Positions 36,101 through 46,580 are shown, numbered from the stretch's first letter. The stretch: 64,000 bases of DNA from Planctomyces sp. SH-PL14 (GCF_001610835.1 NZ_CP011270.1:5288001-5352000); one strand, 5' to 3'. A program made the numbers and translations. Notes: generated by a model not told the origin, from the sequence alone.

Positions 36101-39061
36101 CAGGTCCACATCGCCCGCTACCAGATCGCCGCCTGCCTGTACCGCCTCGGCGACCTCGAAGGGGCCCTCGAGGAATGCCGCCGCAACTACGCCTCGGGGA
36201 TCACGCTCGGCGACGAGCAGGCCTCGGGGATCATCCTCGACGTCTGGGTCCGGGCGACCGGGGGCAGCCTCCCGCCGCACATCATCGACCAGGAACTGGC
36301 CCGCTCCCGGACCGACGCCCAGGGGCAGGCCCAGGTCCTGCTCGCCAAGGCGATCCAGCTCATCGCGACCGGCGATCCGCTCCAGGCGGTCGAGCTGCTG
36401 GAACGGGCCCGCGAGACGGTCCGGCGGGCCGGCGTCAGCAATCCTTACACATTGCCCATCCGCGCCTGGCTCGTGACCGCCTGGCGGACGAGCGCCCAGG
36501 CCGACGCCTCGCTCGGTCCCGCGCGACGGACCGCCGGCCTCCGGCGGGGGGCATGGGAACTCCGCAAGGCGATGCTGGAGGCGTGGCGGTATCCGCATGA
36601 GCTGCCGCATCTCTATCGCGAACTGGGACTGATCGAGGCGATGCTCGGCCGTCCGCGGCGGGCGTGGCGGGCGTTTGAGAAGAGCCTCCGCGCCGCCGAA
36701 CGGCTCGACGCTCAGGTCGAGTCCGCCGTCACCCGGACCGCCCGGGCCCGGCTCTCCCGCGAGATGGGCTGGACCGACCCCGCTCCCCCGGTGAATCTCC
36801 GCGCGGCGCGGCTCCGGAGCGGCGACTCCCTCATCCGGCGGCTCGAGTCCGCGCTGCGGATCGGTGAGGAGGCGGCTCCCACGATCTCGCTCGTCGACCG
36901 CTTCGACATGCTGCTCAAGTCGGGACGCACGATCACCTCCGCGCTGTCGTTCACGTTGATCGGCAAGGCGGTCCAGACGGCGGCGGAACGGCTGCTGCGG
37001 TCGGAGCGGGTCTTCCTGGTGCCGGTCGACGCGCAGGGACACCCGTCGACCCCGTCGGAGCGGGGAGGGCTCGACTACGACGAGGCGCTCGTCCTGCGGG
37101 CCATCGAGCTGCGGCAGGTCGTTTCGGCGGAGCCTTCGGAGCGGACCGGCCTGCGGAACGCCCACGCGGCCCTCTGCGCGCCCGTGATGGTCCGCGGCGA
37201 CATCACCTGCGTCCTGTACTCGGTCTGCCCGGACCTGCGGCAGGCGGTCGGGACCGACGAGGAACGGATCGCGGACTTCATCGCCACGCTGGCCGGCGCG
37301 GCGCTCGAGAACGCCGAAGGCTTCCAGCAGCTCCAGCAGCTCAACGCCACGCTGGAAGAGCGGGTCCGCGACCGGACCGCCGCGGTCCAGGAGCGGGCGG
37401 AGCAGCTCGCCGCCTCCAACGAAGAGCTGGCCCGCGTCGCCAACGAGCTTCGCGAGGCGGAGGTCCAGCTCGTCGCCTCGACCCACGCCGCCCAGGACGC
37501 CAACCGGGCCAAGAGCCGGTTCCTGGCCGCGATGAGCCACGAGATCCGCACGCCGATGAACGGCATCATCGGGATGGCGGAGCTGGCGCTCTCGACCGAG
37601 CTGACCGAGCGGCAGCGCGGCTATCTGAACACGGTCGGCCGCTCCGCGCGGTCGCTCCTGGCGATGCTCAACGACGTCCTCGACTTCTCCAAGATCGAGG
37701 CGGGGAAGATGGACATCGACGCCATCCCGTTCGACCTGCACGAGACGGTCGCCGACGCCGCCCGGCTCCTGGCGGTCCCGATCGCCGCCAAGGGGCTCGA
37801 CCTCGACGTGCGGATCGCCGCCGACGTCCCGGCCCAGGCGACCGGCGATCCGAACCGCCTCCGGCAGATCCTGGTCAACCTGATCGGCAACGCCCTCAAG
37901 TTCACCTCCCGGGGGCGGATCGGCATCACGGTCACGCGGGAGTCGCAACCGGCCGGATGGGGACTGGCGGAGACGGGGCAGATCCACTTCGTCGTCACCG
38001 ACACCGGGATCGGGATCTCGCCGCAGAACCAGCAGCGGATCTTCGAGGCGTTCGACCAGGGGGAGGCGTCGGTCACGCGGCGGTTCGGCGGAACCGGACT
38101 CGGGCTGTCGATCTCGTCGCAGCTCGTGGCGCTGATGCACGGCCGGATCTGGGTCGAGAGCCAGGAAGGGGTCGGAAGCGCGTTCCACGTCGCCCTGCCG
38201 CTGCCGGTCTCGCCGGTGCTGATGACGACCGTCGCGGGGCCTTCCGCCGCGCGGGAGGCGGAATCGTGGGTCGTCTTCGCCCGCGATCCCTCGGTGGTCG
38301 CCCTGCATGAGCAGCGTCTCTCCGCCACCGGACGGGAGGTCTGGGGGACGAGCCTCTTCAGCGAGGCGAAGAGCCACTACTTCGAGCGGCCCGCCTCCGC
38401 CCGTCCGCTTTCGCTCCTCATCGACCTGCCGCTCCAGGCGGCTCACGAGCTGAGCCTGATCGAGCGGCTCATCGACGAACAGCACGTCGCCCCGGCCGAC
38501 GTCGTGGCCCTCATCCCCGGCGGGGCCGAGGCGATCTACCAGGCGCTCGCCGGCCGCGGCATCCAGACGATCATCGAAAAGCCGGTCACCCCGGCGGCCC
38601 TCGTGGAGGTGCTGGACCGCCGCAGCGCCTCGGCCGGTCTCCCGATCGCGACCGACTCGGCCGCGGCGCCGACGGACACCGGTCTGCGGATCCTGGTGGT
38701 GGACGACAGCGAGGTGAACCGCGACGTGGCGGAGGGGCTGCTGGAGATACTCGGCCACCTGCCGGCGACGGCCGACAGCGGCGCCGCGGCGCTCGAGCGG
38801 CTGGCGGCCGAGACGTTCGACGTGGTCCTGATGGACATCGAGATGCCGGAGATGGACGGCCTGACCGCCGCCCGCCGCTACCGCGACCAGGAAGGGGAGA
38901 CCGAGACGCCGCTCCCGATCCTGGCGATGACGGCCCACGCTGCCGGCGGATTCCACCGCGAGTGCGAGAAGGCGGGGATGACCGGCCTGATCCACAAGCC
39001 GGTCCAGCCCGAAGAGCTCAAGCGGATCCTCGCCGCCATTCCGGCCCGCACCGTGCGGTAA
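33110..39061 (+). CDS. Pseudokinase-ATPase-TPR-GAF hybrid histidine kinase/receiver
   Basis: A 1983-residue signalling protein with no membrane segment. Domains in order: a Ser/Thr-kinase-like domain (about 20-295); an AAA/STAND-type ATPase (about 320-650, Walker A ESGFGKT with K352, Walker B-like [11 protein letters not shown]); TPR-type helical repeats (about 700-1200); a GAF-like domain (about 1270-1420); a coiled coil; HisKA with H1477 in [13 protein letters not shown] and a full HATPase ([16 protein letters not shown]); and a C-terminal receiver with D1909 in [13 protein letters not shown]. The kinase-like domain has HRS (143-145) in place of HRD, no VAIK lysine in the expected place and no DFG, so it should be a pseudokinase. 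No partner gene is adjacent. Confidence 0.9.
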   Translation: MKVVPTGVRSGHSAPEGSLLAGRFRVAQTVRHSPSSTAYLAEDITTGRDIFLRLIPTDGASPGAMARMEQEAAVLEGIGSPRISSLLAHGQEKRHFWFAFSRPAGRSLASHLRSARLDCRPALELFRSLLSGLRELHGRGLLHRSLRPDSLFLEDLKQPAGVEIAGYFSPDAVTILQREGSHTPRLIDVVRYLPPEQTGVVDEPLSEASNLYSAGCILFECLSGRTPFEGTSLNELLHRQATRPAPQIREIGVPVPRVVDEILQRCLARDSRVRYQSVEAVEADVEALLERLNQGETDPDLGVGAQDRRGVLVESAFVARAEELRQLNEAFAATLAGDADLTFVEGESGFGKTRLLSEFSVRISQTGAIVLRGRATTESSHQPLEVIDGVAAGVMTLAHARPELEQRLRSRLSTDLPLLAESLPTLGPLASDASGIVGDAGPGGESRTLGAIARLFDALGTPQEPVVILLDDCQWAADLVHRLLQHWRVVQADRPAGTRHVQIVVSFRADEVPPSHPLRRVPHAHMVRVGALGADDIRRLAESMAGRLPEAALETVIRLSDGVPFMASAILHGLVETQAILPGPEGWRVDESVLTQAGFATQAASFLSRRLDLLAPEVRRFLAAGAVLGRTFDLKFAMELSGVRAEGAFAAAQEARQRHLLWLNHHDGSGTFSHDRIRESLLGQLTEEEIRRLHRQVADYLETAHPDRIAELAHHFDAAGEHPRALRYAVEAARRAHQHHALELAEEQYRIAQRGVTGAARSTQFLVADGLGEVLMLRGKYEGAQRLFDLAARLADGPAAEADVRSKQGELYMKRGDMEAAAQEFERGLALLGASIPRNRVSLGIKLVVEAVVQVAHTLLPRLFVHTRMRTPDPRERLALRLYSGLSHACWYCRSLPLAMWAHLRGMNCGEVFLPSLELAQIYSNHAPAMVLTAAYRRGEQYALKSLQIRRQLGDQWGQGQSYHYHGIVLYAAARYDECIEKCRQSIQILERMGDLWQVHIARYQIAACLYRLGDLEGALEECRRNYASGITLGDEQASGIILDVWVRATGGSLPPHIIDQELARSRTDAQGQAQVLLAKAIQLIATGDPLQAVELLERARETVRRAGVSNPYTLPIRAWLVTAWRTSAQADASLGPARRTAGLRRGAWELRKAMLEAWRYPHELPHLYRELGLIEAMLGRPRRAWRAFEKSLRAAERLDAQVESAVTRTARARLSREMGWTDPAPPVNLRAARLRSGDSLIRRLESALRIGEEAAPTISLVDRFDMLLKSGRTITSALSFTLIGKAVQTAAERLLRSERVFLVPVDAQGHPSTPSERGGLDYDEALVLRAIELRQVVSAEPSERTGLRNAHAALCAPVMVRGDITCVLYSVCPDLRQAVGTDEERIADFIATLAGAALENAEGFQQLQQLNATLEERVRDRTAAVQERAEQLAASNEELARVANELREAEVQLVASTHAAQDANRAKSRFLAAMSHEIRTPMNGIIGMAELALSTELTERQRGYLNTVGRSARSLLAMLNDVLDFSKIEAGKMDIDAIPFDLHETVADAARLLAVPIAAKGLDLDVRIAADVPAQATGDPNRLRQILVNLIGNALKFTSRGRIGITVTRESQPAGWGLAETGQIHFVVTDTGIGISPQNQQRIFEAFDQGEASVTRRFGGTGLGLSISSQLVALMHGRIWVESQEGVGSAFHVALPLPVSPVLMTTVAGPSAAREAESWVVFARDPSVVALHEQRLSATGREVWGTSLFSEAKSHYFERPASARPLSLLIDLPLQAAHELSLIERLIDEQHVAPADVVALIPGGAEAIYQALAGRGIQTIIEKPVTPAALVEVLDRRSASAGLPIATDSAAAPTDTGLRILVVDDSEVNRDVAEGLLEILGHLPATADSGAAALERLAAETFDVVLMDIEMPEMDGLTAARRYRDQEGETETPLPILAMTAHAAGGFHRECEKAGMTGLIHKPVQPEELKRILAAIPARTVR

Positions 39062-39064
39062 GAG

Positions 39065-39525
39065 TTTGAAACACAGAGGCGCAGAGGGCACGGAGAAGGC
39101 AGAGAGAGCAGAAGAAGAGGGAGCCACAGATGAACACAGATGGACACAGATAAAGACAGGGATAGAGGCTAGGCATCCAATTCCAGCGGCCCCTCCGCTT
39201 CTGCCGCCGACAGGCTCTTCGGCCCAAGGGGCCAGACATTCTTCCAGCCAGGGCCACCGGCCCTGGAATCGTCCGGAACAGAAGAGAGAACAGGCCTGAA
39301 GGGCCGACCATTCCGTTTGGGCCACGGACGCTTCGCACAACCATTCGGAATCGAACGGCTGGCCCGTTGGGCCGTCGATGTCGTTCTTCGGCCTGACCAG
39401 GGCCGATGGCCCTGGCTGGAAGAACGGACGACCCTTCGGGCCTCCTGCCTTGATCTGTGTCCATCTGTGTTGATCTGTGGCTCCCTTCTCCTCTCTCTGC
39501 GCTCTCTGTGCCTCTGCGTTTCAAA
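39065..39525. repeat. Nested inverted-repeat cassette containing family A
   Basis: Three layers. Outer arms 39065-39090 and 39494-39525 are inverted (CACAGAGGCGCAGAG type). Middle arms 39123-39154 and 39452-39482 are inverted CACAGAT repeats. The centre, 39212-39447, is a family A copy with hairpins AGGGCC-ACC-GGCCCT and AGGGCC-GAT-GGCCCT. No gene lies between 39062 and 39687. Confidence 0.75.
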
Positions 39526-39687
39526 TCCCCAAGCCACGCTCCCCAGCGATTTCCCTACGTTTGACGTCCGGACGCCCGCCCGGACGGTGTGGAAAATGCC
39601 CTAGCTCCGTTCTCGACTTCTTGTCTACAGTCCGCGCGAATCGGCGGATTCCGCCGGTCGCTCACGTCACTCAGGGAGGGGTGCGAC

Positions 39688-41562
39688 ATGCCCGCGTCTC
39701 GTTCATTCCGTCGTCTGACCCGCTCGGTCGTCCTCCCCTCGTGCGTTTCGCTGAGCCTCGCTTCGAGCTGCGCCCTGGCCGGAGGAGCTCCGCCGACAAA
39801 GACCGAAGCCGCCCCCGCCCCGGCTGCCCCGATCGCCGCCTCGGCCGAGGGGGTCGTGCGGATCCGCGCGACGTCCGAGCCGGAAGGGATCGCCCGCCTG
39901 CGGGAGCTTCCGTACGTCCGTCATCTCGTGCGCTGGCTGTACCCCGAACCGTCTCGCCCGGCGCTCGCCATTGAGGTCATCGATCGCGACGCCGGCGTGG
40001 TTCATCTGAAGCTTCCGTTCGGCGTCGTCGCTCCGGACGCCGGCTGCCAGAAGGCGGACGGTTCATGCGGCGTGACGTCGATCGGCAACCTCGTCGGTGA
40101 GATGGGGCCGGTCAGCTCCCTCCATCACCTGCGGAACCGGATGATCCAGCGGATCGAGGCGGTCACCGGCACTTCCTCGTCCGCACCCCATCGTGAGCGG
40201 GCGACACCGGCGGGCGGCGTCCCGCAGCGGGCGGTCGACGTCGGAGCGGTGGAAGACCTGCTGTTCCCGGACCCGGCGACCGCCGAGCGGATCATCCAGG
40301 CGGCGGGGCAGGGGTTCCGCGTCGTTGTCCTCCAGCCGACCGCCGATCCGCATCCGATCCAGGACTCCCTCGACTGTCCGCGTCCGATCTTCCAGAACCA
40401 CACCGGCGAGCGGCACCCCGAGCCGACGCCGATCCCGACCGCGGCCTCGTCACCGCTGCCTCCGGCCCCGCGTCCGGTCCCTCCCGCTCCGCTCCCCGCC
40501 GCCGTCCTGGCGGAGAGGCCGGGGATCGCGATCGTCCCGCGTCGGCCTCCGGCACCGTTGCCCGGTCCCGCCGAGCCGCCGGCGATCCTGCAGAAGCTGC
40601 CTCACCTGTCGCAGCTGTTCGGCTATGCCGGATCGAAGGCGCCCCCGATCGCGCCTCCGACGGAGAAGCCCCGTCCCGCGGTGGCCGCGACTCCGGCCCG
40701 CACCGCTCCGGCACCCGCCTCGGCCCCCCGCCAGGGACGGGAGGCGATGTCTCCCGGGGAGCATCTCCGGATGGCCGCCAATCAGCTTCGGGAGGGAGGA
40801 CTTCCCCAGCATGCCGACCAGCTGGTGCGGCAGGCGAATGAACTGGAGCAGCAGGCCAGGAACCGGGTCGAACAGCTCCATCGCCAGATTGCCGAGCTCC
40901 AGCAGGAAGTCCAGCGCGTGGAGCGGCTGGCCGGCGTGCCGCAGATGATTTCGATTCGTGTCCGGATGATCGAGTTCGATCGGGACCAGCTTGCCACGCC
41001 CGAAGGTCAGGCGCTGCTGAAGCGGCACGGCCATCAGGGGGACGACAGCCAGGGGACGCTGTCCGAAGCGCTCTCCCGGCTGGCCCGGTCCCCGGAATTC
41101 CTGAAGGACGCAGTCAGCGAGAAGTGTGCCCGCGTGGTGTGTGCTCCGAGTCTCGTGAGTGCCATCAACCGGCCGGCCACGTTCATGAGCGGAGGCGAGT
41201 TCCCCGTTCCGGAATCGAACGGCACGAGCTTCCGGCCGTTCGGCATCCGCATGGAGTCGGTTGTGACCGCCGTGGGAGGGAATCGTGTCCGGATCGATGT
41301 CGCGCCGGAGATTTCCGAACGCGACATGAGCAACGCCGTTCAGGTCAACGGCTTCACCATTCCTGGTCTCATCAGCCGGAGAATCAATACGCAGCTGGAA
41401 CTGGCGCTCGGTGAGACGGCGGTGATTGGCGGCCTTATCTCGCTGGGGACGGTCGCTCCGGAGGCTCAGATCCAACCGGTGTCGCACGTCGCCTCAAAGC
41501 GTCCGGAAGTCGAGATGATGTTCCTCGTCACCGTCGAGCGCGTGGAAGAGTCCGCAAAGTGA
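39688..41562 (+). CDS. Secretin-domain (type II/III secretin-like) exported protein
   Basis: A 624-residue protein. The ATG at 39688 follows the ribosome-binding site GGGAGGGG and gives a signal sequence ending near LAGGAPPTK. A Pro/Ala-rich middle (about 250-360) and a short coiled coil (about 375-430) precede the C-terminal secretin core. That core reads ISIRVRMIEFDRDQL, VVCAPSLVSAINRPATFMSGGEFP, GNRVRIDVAPEISERD and INTQLELALGETAVIGGLI. Secretins form outer-membrane channels for type II secretion or pili. No other secretion genes are nearby, and the N-domains are atypical, so it may have a structural role. Confidence 0.8.
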   Translation: MPASRSFRRLTRSVVLPSCVSLSLASSCALAGGAPPTKTEAAPAPAAPIAASAEGVVRIRATSEPEGIARLRELPYVRHLVRWLYPEPSRPALAIEVIDRDAGVVHLKLPFGVVAPDAGCQKADGSCGVTSIGNLVGEMGPVSSLHHLRNRMIQRIEAVTGTSSSAPHRERATPAGGVPQRAVDVGAVEDLLFPDPATAERIIQAAGQGFRVVVLQPTADPHPIQDSLDCPRPIFQNHTGERHPEPTPIPTAASSPLPPAPRPVPPAPLPAAVLAERPGIAIVPRRPPAPLPGPAEPPAILQKLPHLSQLFGYAGSKAPPIAPPTEKPRPAVAATPARTAPAPASAPRQGREAMSPGEHLRMAANQLREGGLPQHADQLVRQANELEQQARNRVEQLHRQIAELQQEVQRVERLAGVPQMISIRVRMIEFDRDQLATPEGQALLKRHGHQGDDSQGTLSEALSRLARSPEFLKDAVSEKCARVVCAPSLVSAINRPATFMSGGEFPVPESNGTSFRPFGIRMESVVTAVGGNRVRIDVAPEISERDMSNAVQVNGFTIPGLISRRINTQLELALGETAVIGGLISLGTVAPEAQIQPVSHVASKRPEVEMMFLVTVERVEESAK

Positions 41563-41576
41563 TCCCGGACAGGAAG

Positions 41577-41661
41577 TGAAACACCAAGGCACCAGGATCA
41601 CACCAAGAGCACCAGGGGCCAACTTTGTGTCCTTGGTGCCCCCTTGTGTCTTGGTGTTTAA
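41577..41661. repeat. ACACCAAGG-type inverted repeat
   Basis: Arms of the ACACCAAGGCACCA / TTGGTGTTT type, related to the elements at 57892 and 63478. Lies in the gap before the histidine kinase gene. Confidence 0.7.
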
Positions 41662-41742
41662 CAACCCGGCCTCGCGTCTCCGGACCCTAGGCCCTGGTCC
41701 CTCGGCCCCTCTACGATAGCGCACCCCTTCCGAGGTCCTCGC

Positions 41743-43095
41743 GTGCGCTGGCCGATCCGATTGCAGATTCTCCTGCCGTTTGCCCTGCTCCAGGTGGCGG
41801 CGGTTGTTGTGCTGACGCTGCTGGCGGCCTCGTCGGCAATCCGGAGGGCTGAGGAAGAGACCGGGCTGAGGCTGCGACAGGTCGGCCAGACGCTCTCGAC
41901 GCTCAAGGTCAACTATAACGCCCGGATGCTCGAACAGCTCCGCGGCCTCCTGGGAGCCGAGGTCCTGCTGCGGGACGCCGGGGGCCGGATCCTGTCCTCG
42001 ACCCTCACCGATCCGGAAACCCTCACGCTTCCCACCCCCGAGGCGGCGGCCGAACTCGACCTCGCGCGGCTCAACGACGCCCCCCGCGTCCTGATCGGCA
42101 CGCAGTCGTTCCTGCCCGTGGCAATTCCGGTCGAGTCGTCCCCGCCGGGAAATCTGCTGCTGCTCGTTCCCGAGGATCGCTGGACGGCGGAACGGCGGCA
42201 GGCCGCGACCCCGCCGCTTGTCGTGGGGGCCATCACGCTGATCCTCGTCGTGGGACTCTCGACCTGGATCGCCTCCCGCTTTGCCAGCCGGATCCGGGTC
42301 ATGGAGGCGCAGGTGGCCCAGATCGCCAACGGCGACTTCATGCCGGTCCCGGTCCCACCGACTCCGGACGAACTCCACGACCTGGCCGCGAGCGTCAACC
42401 GGATGTGCGAGTCGCTCCGGCAGATGAGCCAGCAGATCCGCAGCACCGAGCGGGCGGGCCTGATCGCCCAGCTCGCCGGGGGCCTGGCGCATCAGCTCCG
42501 CAACGCGATCACCGGGGCGCGAATGGCGATCCAGCTCCATGCCCGGAAGTGCGCCTCGGGCTCCGACGAGAGCCTGCAGGTCGCCCTGCGGCAGCTCAGC
42601 CTGACCGAAGAGCAGGTGAAAGGGATCCTGACGCTCCATCGCCGGGAGCATCCGCAGGCGGTCGCGAGTCCGCTGGCTCCGATCGTCGACGACGTCGCGC
42701 AGCTCGTTCAGCCGTCGTGCCAGCACGGACAGGTGACGCTCACGGTGCCGGACCGCGTTCCCGACCTCACGATCCGCGACGCCGAGGCGATCCGCGCGGC
42801 GCTGCTCAATCTCGTCTTGAACGCGATCGAGGCGTGCGGGCCGGGGGGCGCGGTCGAGATCGCGGCCCGCGAAGGGGAGGGGGGGGGCCACGTCGAACTG
42901 CGGGTGTACGACACCGGACCGGGTCTCGCGCCGGAGGTGGTCGAATCGCTGTTCGATCCCTTCGTGACGACGAAGGCCGAAGGGGTCGGACTCGGGCTCG
43001 CCCTCGCGCGGAAGGCGGCGGAGGATCACCACGGACATCTCTCGGCCACGCGGCTCGACAACCGGACCGTCTTCACGATCCATCTGCCAAGGTGA
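41743..43095 (+). CDS. Orphan sensor histidine kinase with HAMP domain
   Basis: A 450-residue membrane kinase with a GTG start. The first membrane helix (about 6-30) and second (about 160-180) enclose a periplasmic sensor region. A HAMP linker (about 182-235, RIRVMEAQVAQIANGDF) leads to a divergent H-box with H250 in GGLAHQLRNAITGARMA. The ATPase domain has N in LLNLVLNAIEAC, DTGPGLAPE and GVGLGLALARKAAEDH. It resembles NtrB-type kinases that pair with NtrC-type regulators, and one such regulator lies at 29445. That pairing is a guess. Confidence 0.9.
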   Translation: MRWPIRLQILLPFALLQVAAVVVLTLLAASSAIRRAEEETGLRLRQVGQTLSTLKVNYNARMLEQLRGLLGAEVLLRDAGGRILSSTLTDPETLTLPTPEAAAELDLARLNDAPRVLIGTQSFLPVAIPVESSPPGNLLLLVPEDRWTAERRQAATPPLVVGAITLILVVGLSTWIASRFASRIRVMEAQVAQIANGDFMPVPVPPTPDELHDLAASVNRMCESLRQMSQQIRSTERAGLIAQLAGGLAHQLRNAITGARMAIQLHARKCASGSDESLQVALRQLSLTEEQVKGILTLHRREHPQAVASPLAPIVDDVAQLVQPSCQHGQVTLTVPDRVPDLTIRDAEAIRAALLNLVLNAIEACGPGGAVEIAAREGEGGGHVELRVYDTGPGLAPEVVESLFDPFVTTKAEGVGLGLALARKAAEDHHGHLSATRLDNRTVFTIHLPR

Positions 43096-43210
43096 GTCGT
43101 CAGTCGTCCGTTTTCAGGAAGACGAGGGGGGCACCATTCGGTAATGCCTGCCCAGCGGTTCGAAAAATGGTCTAAGCTGTCCGCATCCGGCCGCTCGCAT
43201 CGGTTGCTTC

Positions 43211-44509
43211 ATGAAAATCCGGCTTGTCGTCGTCAAAGGCCCCCACCTGGGGGAGCAGTTCCTCTTCGCCCACCACGAGCACTTTCTCGTGGGGCGGGCT
43301 CCCGTGGCCCATTTCCGGCTGGGGGACAAGGACCCGTACGTCTCGCGGCTGCACTTTGTGATCGAGGCCAATCCCCCCGCCTGCCGCCTGCTCGACCTCA
43401 ACAGCTCCAACGGCACGCTCCTCAACGGGACGCTGACCAAGACCGCCGACCTCAAGGACGGCGATCTCCTCCAGGCAGGCGAGACGACGTTCCGCCTCTC
43501 GCTGGTGCTCGAGCCGCACGAGACGATCGAGGACACGGTGGTCGGCCTCCATCCGCCGCGGAGGCCGGATCTGGGGCCGGGGAGCCGTCAGGACACGGCC
43601 GAAGTCGACAATTCCTTTGAGCTGATCCCGGAGGAGGCGGCGTCGGTCGGCTGGTCGCCCCCCGGGTACCGGCTCCTCTCGCGGATCGGCGAAGGGGCGA
43701 TGGGGACGGTCTACCGCGCCCGGCGTCTGGCCGATGCCGCGGAGGTGGCTGTCAAGATCGTCAAGCAGGCCTATGCCACGAGTCCCGCCGACCGTCAGCG
43801 GTTCCTCCGCGAGATCGAGGTGATGCGACAGGTGAATCACCGCCACATCGTGACGCTCCTGGAAGGGGGCTGTTCCGACGAGGAGCTGTTCCTCGTCATG
43901 GAACTGGTCGAGGGGGACAACCTCGAACAGTGGACCTCGCAGCGGAAGGAAAAGTCCGCCGAGCCGCTCCCGATCGCCACCGCGGTGAAGCTGATCCTCC
44001 CGATCCTCGACGCCCTGCACGCCGCGCACACGAGCGGCTTTGTCCATCGCGACGTGAAGCCCGCCAACATCTTCCTCAAGCGGGAAGGGCGGGCGATCCG
44101 GCCGGTGCTGGGGGACTTCGGCCTCGCGCGGGCGTACCAGGAGACGCAGCTGAGCGGCCTGACACTGACCGGCGAGCTGCGGGGGACGCTCCGCTACATG
44201 GCCCCTGAGCAGATCACCGACGCCCGCCGCGCCCAGCCGGCGTCCGATCAATACTCCGCAGCCGCGACGCTCTACTGGCTCCTGGCGGGCCGGCACACGC
44301 ACGACTTCGAAGCGGCGGTCCCGCGGGCCCTGTGCCAGGTGCTGCTCGAAGACCCGGTCCCGCTCGCCGGCCGGCGGGAGGGGATTCCGCCCGGGATCGT
44401 GACGGCGGTGCACCGGGCCCTCGCCAAGAAGACCGAGGAGCGGTTTCCGTCTATTGCCGAGTTCCGCCGCGCGCTCCTGGCCAGCCTGCGGCGACTGTCC
44501 CGATCCTGA
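43211..44509 (+). CDS. FHA domain Ser/Thr protein kinase
   Basis: A 432-residue protein. The N-terminal FHA domain (about 5-95) has GRAPVAHFRLGDKDPYVSRLH and LDLNSSNGTLLNG and binds phosphothreonine. The kinase domain (about 153-425) is complete: glycine loop IGEGAMGTVY, lysine K182 in VAVKIV, HRDVKPAN with D281, DFG at 302-304, and the APE-equivalent MAPEQ. In contrast to the pseudokinase at 33110 it should be active. It has no membrane segment. It lies 44 bp before a lipoprotein gene. Confidence 0.95.
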   Translation: MKIRLVVVKGPHLGEQFLFAHHEHFLVGRAPVAHFRLGDKDPYVSRLHFVIEANPPACRLLDLNSSNGTLLNGTLTKTADLKDGDLLQAGETTFRLSLVLEPHETIEDTVVGLHPPRRPDLGPGSRQDTAEVDNSFELIPEEAASVGWSPPGYRLLSRIGEGAMGTVYRARRLADAAEVAVKIVKQAYATSPADRQRFLREIEVMRQVNHRHIVTLLEGGCSDEELFLVMELVEGDNLEQWTSQRKEKSAEPLPIATAVKLILPILDALHAAHTSGFVHRDVKPANIFLKREGRAIRPVLGDFGLARAYQETQLSGLTLTGELRGTLRYMAPEQITDARRAQPASDQYSAAATLYWLLAGRHTHDFEAAVPRALCQVLLEDPVPLAGRREGIPPGIVTAVHRALAKKTEERFPSIAEFRRALLASLRRLSRS

Positions 44510-44553
44510 GTTCTCCGATCGTGAGCCCCGGCCCTGATCCTGCGAGGCATGTC

Positions 44554-45162
44554 ATGCGACGCCAGTTGGCAGCGGTCCTGATGGTGGTCGGCACGCTGAC
44601 GATCCTCGGTTGCGGCGATGGCGGCGGCAGGGGCGGTCGACGTGATGCCTGGGGGGAAGGGGTGCCCACACCGCTGCTCGAACCGTTCGCGGGGGCATGG
44701 AGGTGCAACGGGCCGGCGACATTGGCCGCTCGCGAGGCCGCGGGCCGCCCCGCCGAGGAAACCGCCCGGCTGCGCGAGCTCATCGAGAAGAACCCGGGGG
44801 TCCAACTGCTTCACGGGGACATCACGATCCGCGACAACCTGGCGATCGGGGCGGGGCTCCCGAGTTCGGAGTACCGGTTCTTCTCGCTGCATCGGCACGA
44901 CCAGCAGGTCTGCGGGAAGGCCTGGCACCACGAAGACCGCTTCGATCCGGGGGACATGAGCAAGTCCTACGTCCGGCTGGAACTCGTCGACGGGCGGCTG
45001 CACTTCCGCTCTCGCATGCAGGACGGCCTCATCGATCTCAACGACCCGGACCTGAAGGAGACGCTCGCGGTCGAAGGGGACGCCGCCCGCTGCACCGCCG
45101 ACAAGCCCCCCGGCGGCGACTGGAGCGAGTGGGAACTGCTGGTGTTTGATCGGAAGAAGTGA
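44554..45162 (+). CDS. Lipoprotein of unknown function
   Basis: A 202-residue protein from the ATG at 44554, chosen because it starts a signal peptide with lipobox LTILGC. A Gly/Arg-rich linker follows, then a compact domain with LLHGDITIRDNLAIGAG, YRFFSLHRHDQQVCGKAWHHEDR and MQDGLIDLNDPDL. No named domain is recognised. It is expected to be membrane-anchored in the envelope. It follows the FHA kinase gene closely in the same direction. Confidence 0.7.
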   Translation: MRRQLAAVLMVVGTLTILGCGDGGGRGGRRDAWGEGVPTPLLEPFAGAWRCNGPATLAAREAAGRPAEETARLRELIEKNPGVQLLHGDITIRDNLAIGAGLPSSEYRFFSLHRHDQQVCGKAWHHEDRFDPGDMSKSYVRLELVDGRLHFRSRMQDGLIDLNDPDLKETLAVEGDAARCTADKPPGGDWSEWELLVFDRKK

Positions 45163-45200
45163 CTGGACGATTTGGATTGCGCCGCGTCTTTGAAGGGCGG

Positions 45201-46154
45201 TTACCAGGTCGTGATCTGGCCGGTGCGCCGGAGCGGCTTTCCGTCGGCTCCCGCCAGCTTGACCTCTTCCTGAAGGTAGCCGCGGCGTTTGATGGCGAAG
45301 AGCGTTTCGTTGAGGACGCCGTCCCGCTTGTCGGCCTTGAGACGCTCGTAGACTTCCCCTGGAATGCGCTCGCCCCAGGTCATGACCTCGGACGTCCAGT
45401 TGGTCTCGCTGTTGGTGATGCGTCGGATCAGGAGCTGGCCGCGGGAGTTGTGAGCTTCAACGATCGCGTACCAGGCCGGTTCCCGCTCCTTGGCGGATGT
45501 CGCGGGATCGTTGTAATAGCGGTCGATCGCGCTCTTCTGATTGCGGCCGGTGACGATGTGGACTTCGTACTCCTCGTTGAGGTCGCGGCGGAGGGCGACG
45601 ACCCGGGATTCAATCTGCTGGAGTTTGGCGGCGTCGTGCGCGGAGCGGGCGGCGGCGGCTTCGTTCTGGAGTTGCTCGACCGCGGTTCGGGCGTCGGGAG
45701 CGATCGCTTCGCTGTCGGCGAGCGTCAGCAGGCGGTCGAGGTTGGCGCTCGTTCGCTGCTCGACCCGCGTCTGGCGGGCGGCGGGGGTCATGGTGGGGAC
45801 GGTGCGCCAGAGGGCGGTTCCCAGGAAGACGAGGCCCAGGAGTGTCCAGGTGAGCATCCAGCGGCGGACGTAGAGGTGGGCGAGGAGGACCTCAAACGAG
45901 AGGGGTGGGTCGCGGTAGGTGTGGAGGCTGGCGAAGTATTGATCGATTGCCTGGTCGACTTCGGCGGGGGTGAGTTGTTCGCCGGTGATCTCGGTGGAGG
46001 CGAGGAGTTTCTGTCGGAGGAGGGTGCGGGCTTCGGTGACGTTGAATTCGCGTTCGAGAGAGGCGCGTTCTTCGCGGAGGACGCGGGCGAGGTCCATGAC
46101 GCGGAGCATTTCCGGCAGGGAGAGCTCGTCGGCGGGTTTGGTGGGTGCCGGCAC
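45201..46154 (-). CDS. DUF6384-like membrane protein
   Basis: A 317-residue protein. A helical N-terminal region (LPEMLRVMDLARVLREERASLEREF) is followed by one membrane helix (about 98-115). A coiled-coil segment (about 128-175) and a soluble C-terminal domain (YEVHIVTGRNQKSAIDRYYND, ERIPGEVYERLKADKRDG) complete it. The MDLARVLR start recalls the DUF6384 family, but I hold that lightly. It is convergent with the lipoprotein gene across 38 bp. Confidence 0.6.
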   Translation of the reverse strand: MPAPTKPADELSLPEMLRVMDLARVLREERASLEREFNVTEARTLLRQKLLASTEITGEQLTPAEVDQAIDQYFASLHTYRDPPLSFEVLLAHLYVRRWMLTWTLLGLVFLGTALWRTVPTMTPAARQTRVEQRTSANLDRLLTLADSEAIAPDARTAVEQLQNEAAAARSAHDAAKLQQIESRVVALRRDLNEEYEVHIVTGRNQKSAIDRYYNDPATSAKEREPAWYAIVEAHNSRGQLLIRRITNSETNWTSEVMTWGERIPGEVYERLKADKRDGVLNETLFAIKRRGYLQEEVKLAGADGKPLRRTGQITTW

Positions 46155-46269
46155 GCGGGCGTTCCTTGGAGCAGCGGAGGGGGATGACGACGGCAGGCGG
46201 GTGAACGGAGGGAATCGTAGGGAGGATCATGGAGTTCCGGCCACGGTTCGCGGTCGCCGCTCGAGCACC

Positions 46270-46580
46270 GTCCTCGCCGGCACGACGTCTTAGCTCAAAC
46301 CCAACGTGCTACGGCCACTGGGGTCAAGGGGGCCTCGCCCCCTTGCCGCCGGAGGCACTTCCATGAGGAACCGTGGTCAGCAACGGACGTCCCCTTTGTG
46401 GAACCGGCGCTCAGGACTCACCGCTCGCTTTGCAATCCCTGCGGGTTGGTGAAGGGGCATACGACACGTTGTTCGCGTTTGGACACGATCTCCTTCAGAC
46501 ATCTCTCGACAGGCCAGGCCTCCGGCGGGCAAAGGGGCGTTGCCCCTCTGCACTCCCCACCAGGGTCCCCCTGGACCCGG
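46270..46580 (-). repeat. Repeat family B, full copy 7
   Basis: Reverse orientation. Hairpin I is CCAGGG-GGA-CCCTGG, hairpin II AGGGGC-AAC-GCCCCT, and the terminal hairpin CAAGGGGG-CGAGG-CCCCCTTG when read in element orientation. Lies between the 5' end of the DUF6384-like gene and the 3' end of priA. Confidence 0.9.

Noticed and set aside
33137-39340. A 2067-codon open frame antisense to the hybrid kinase gene
   Set aside because: It mirrors the high-GC codon pattern of the real gene; its translation has no recognisable domain, while the plus strand has many intact motifs.
39688-41562. Part of a type II secretion or pilus gene cluster
   Set aside because: Only the secretin-like gene is present; no ATPase, pseudopilin or inner-membrane platform gene lies nearby.
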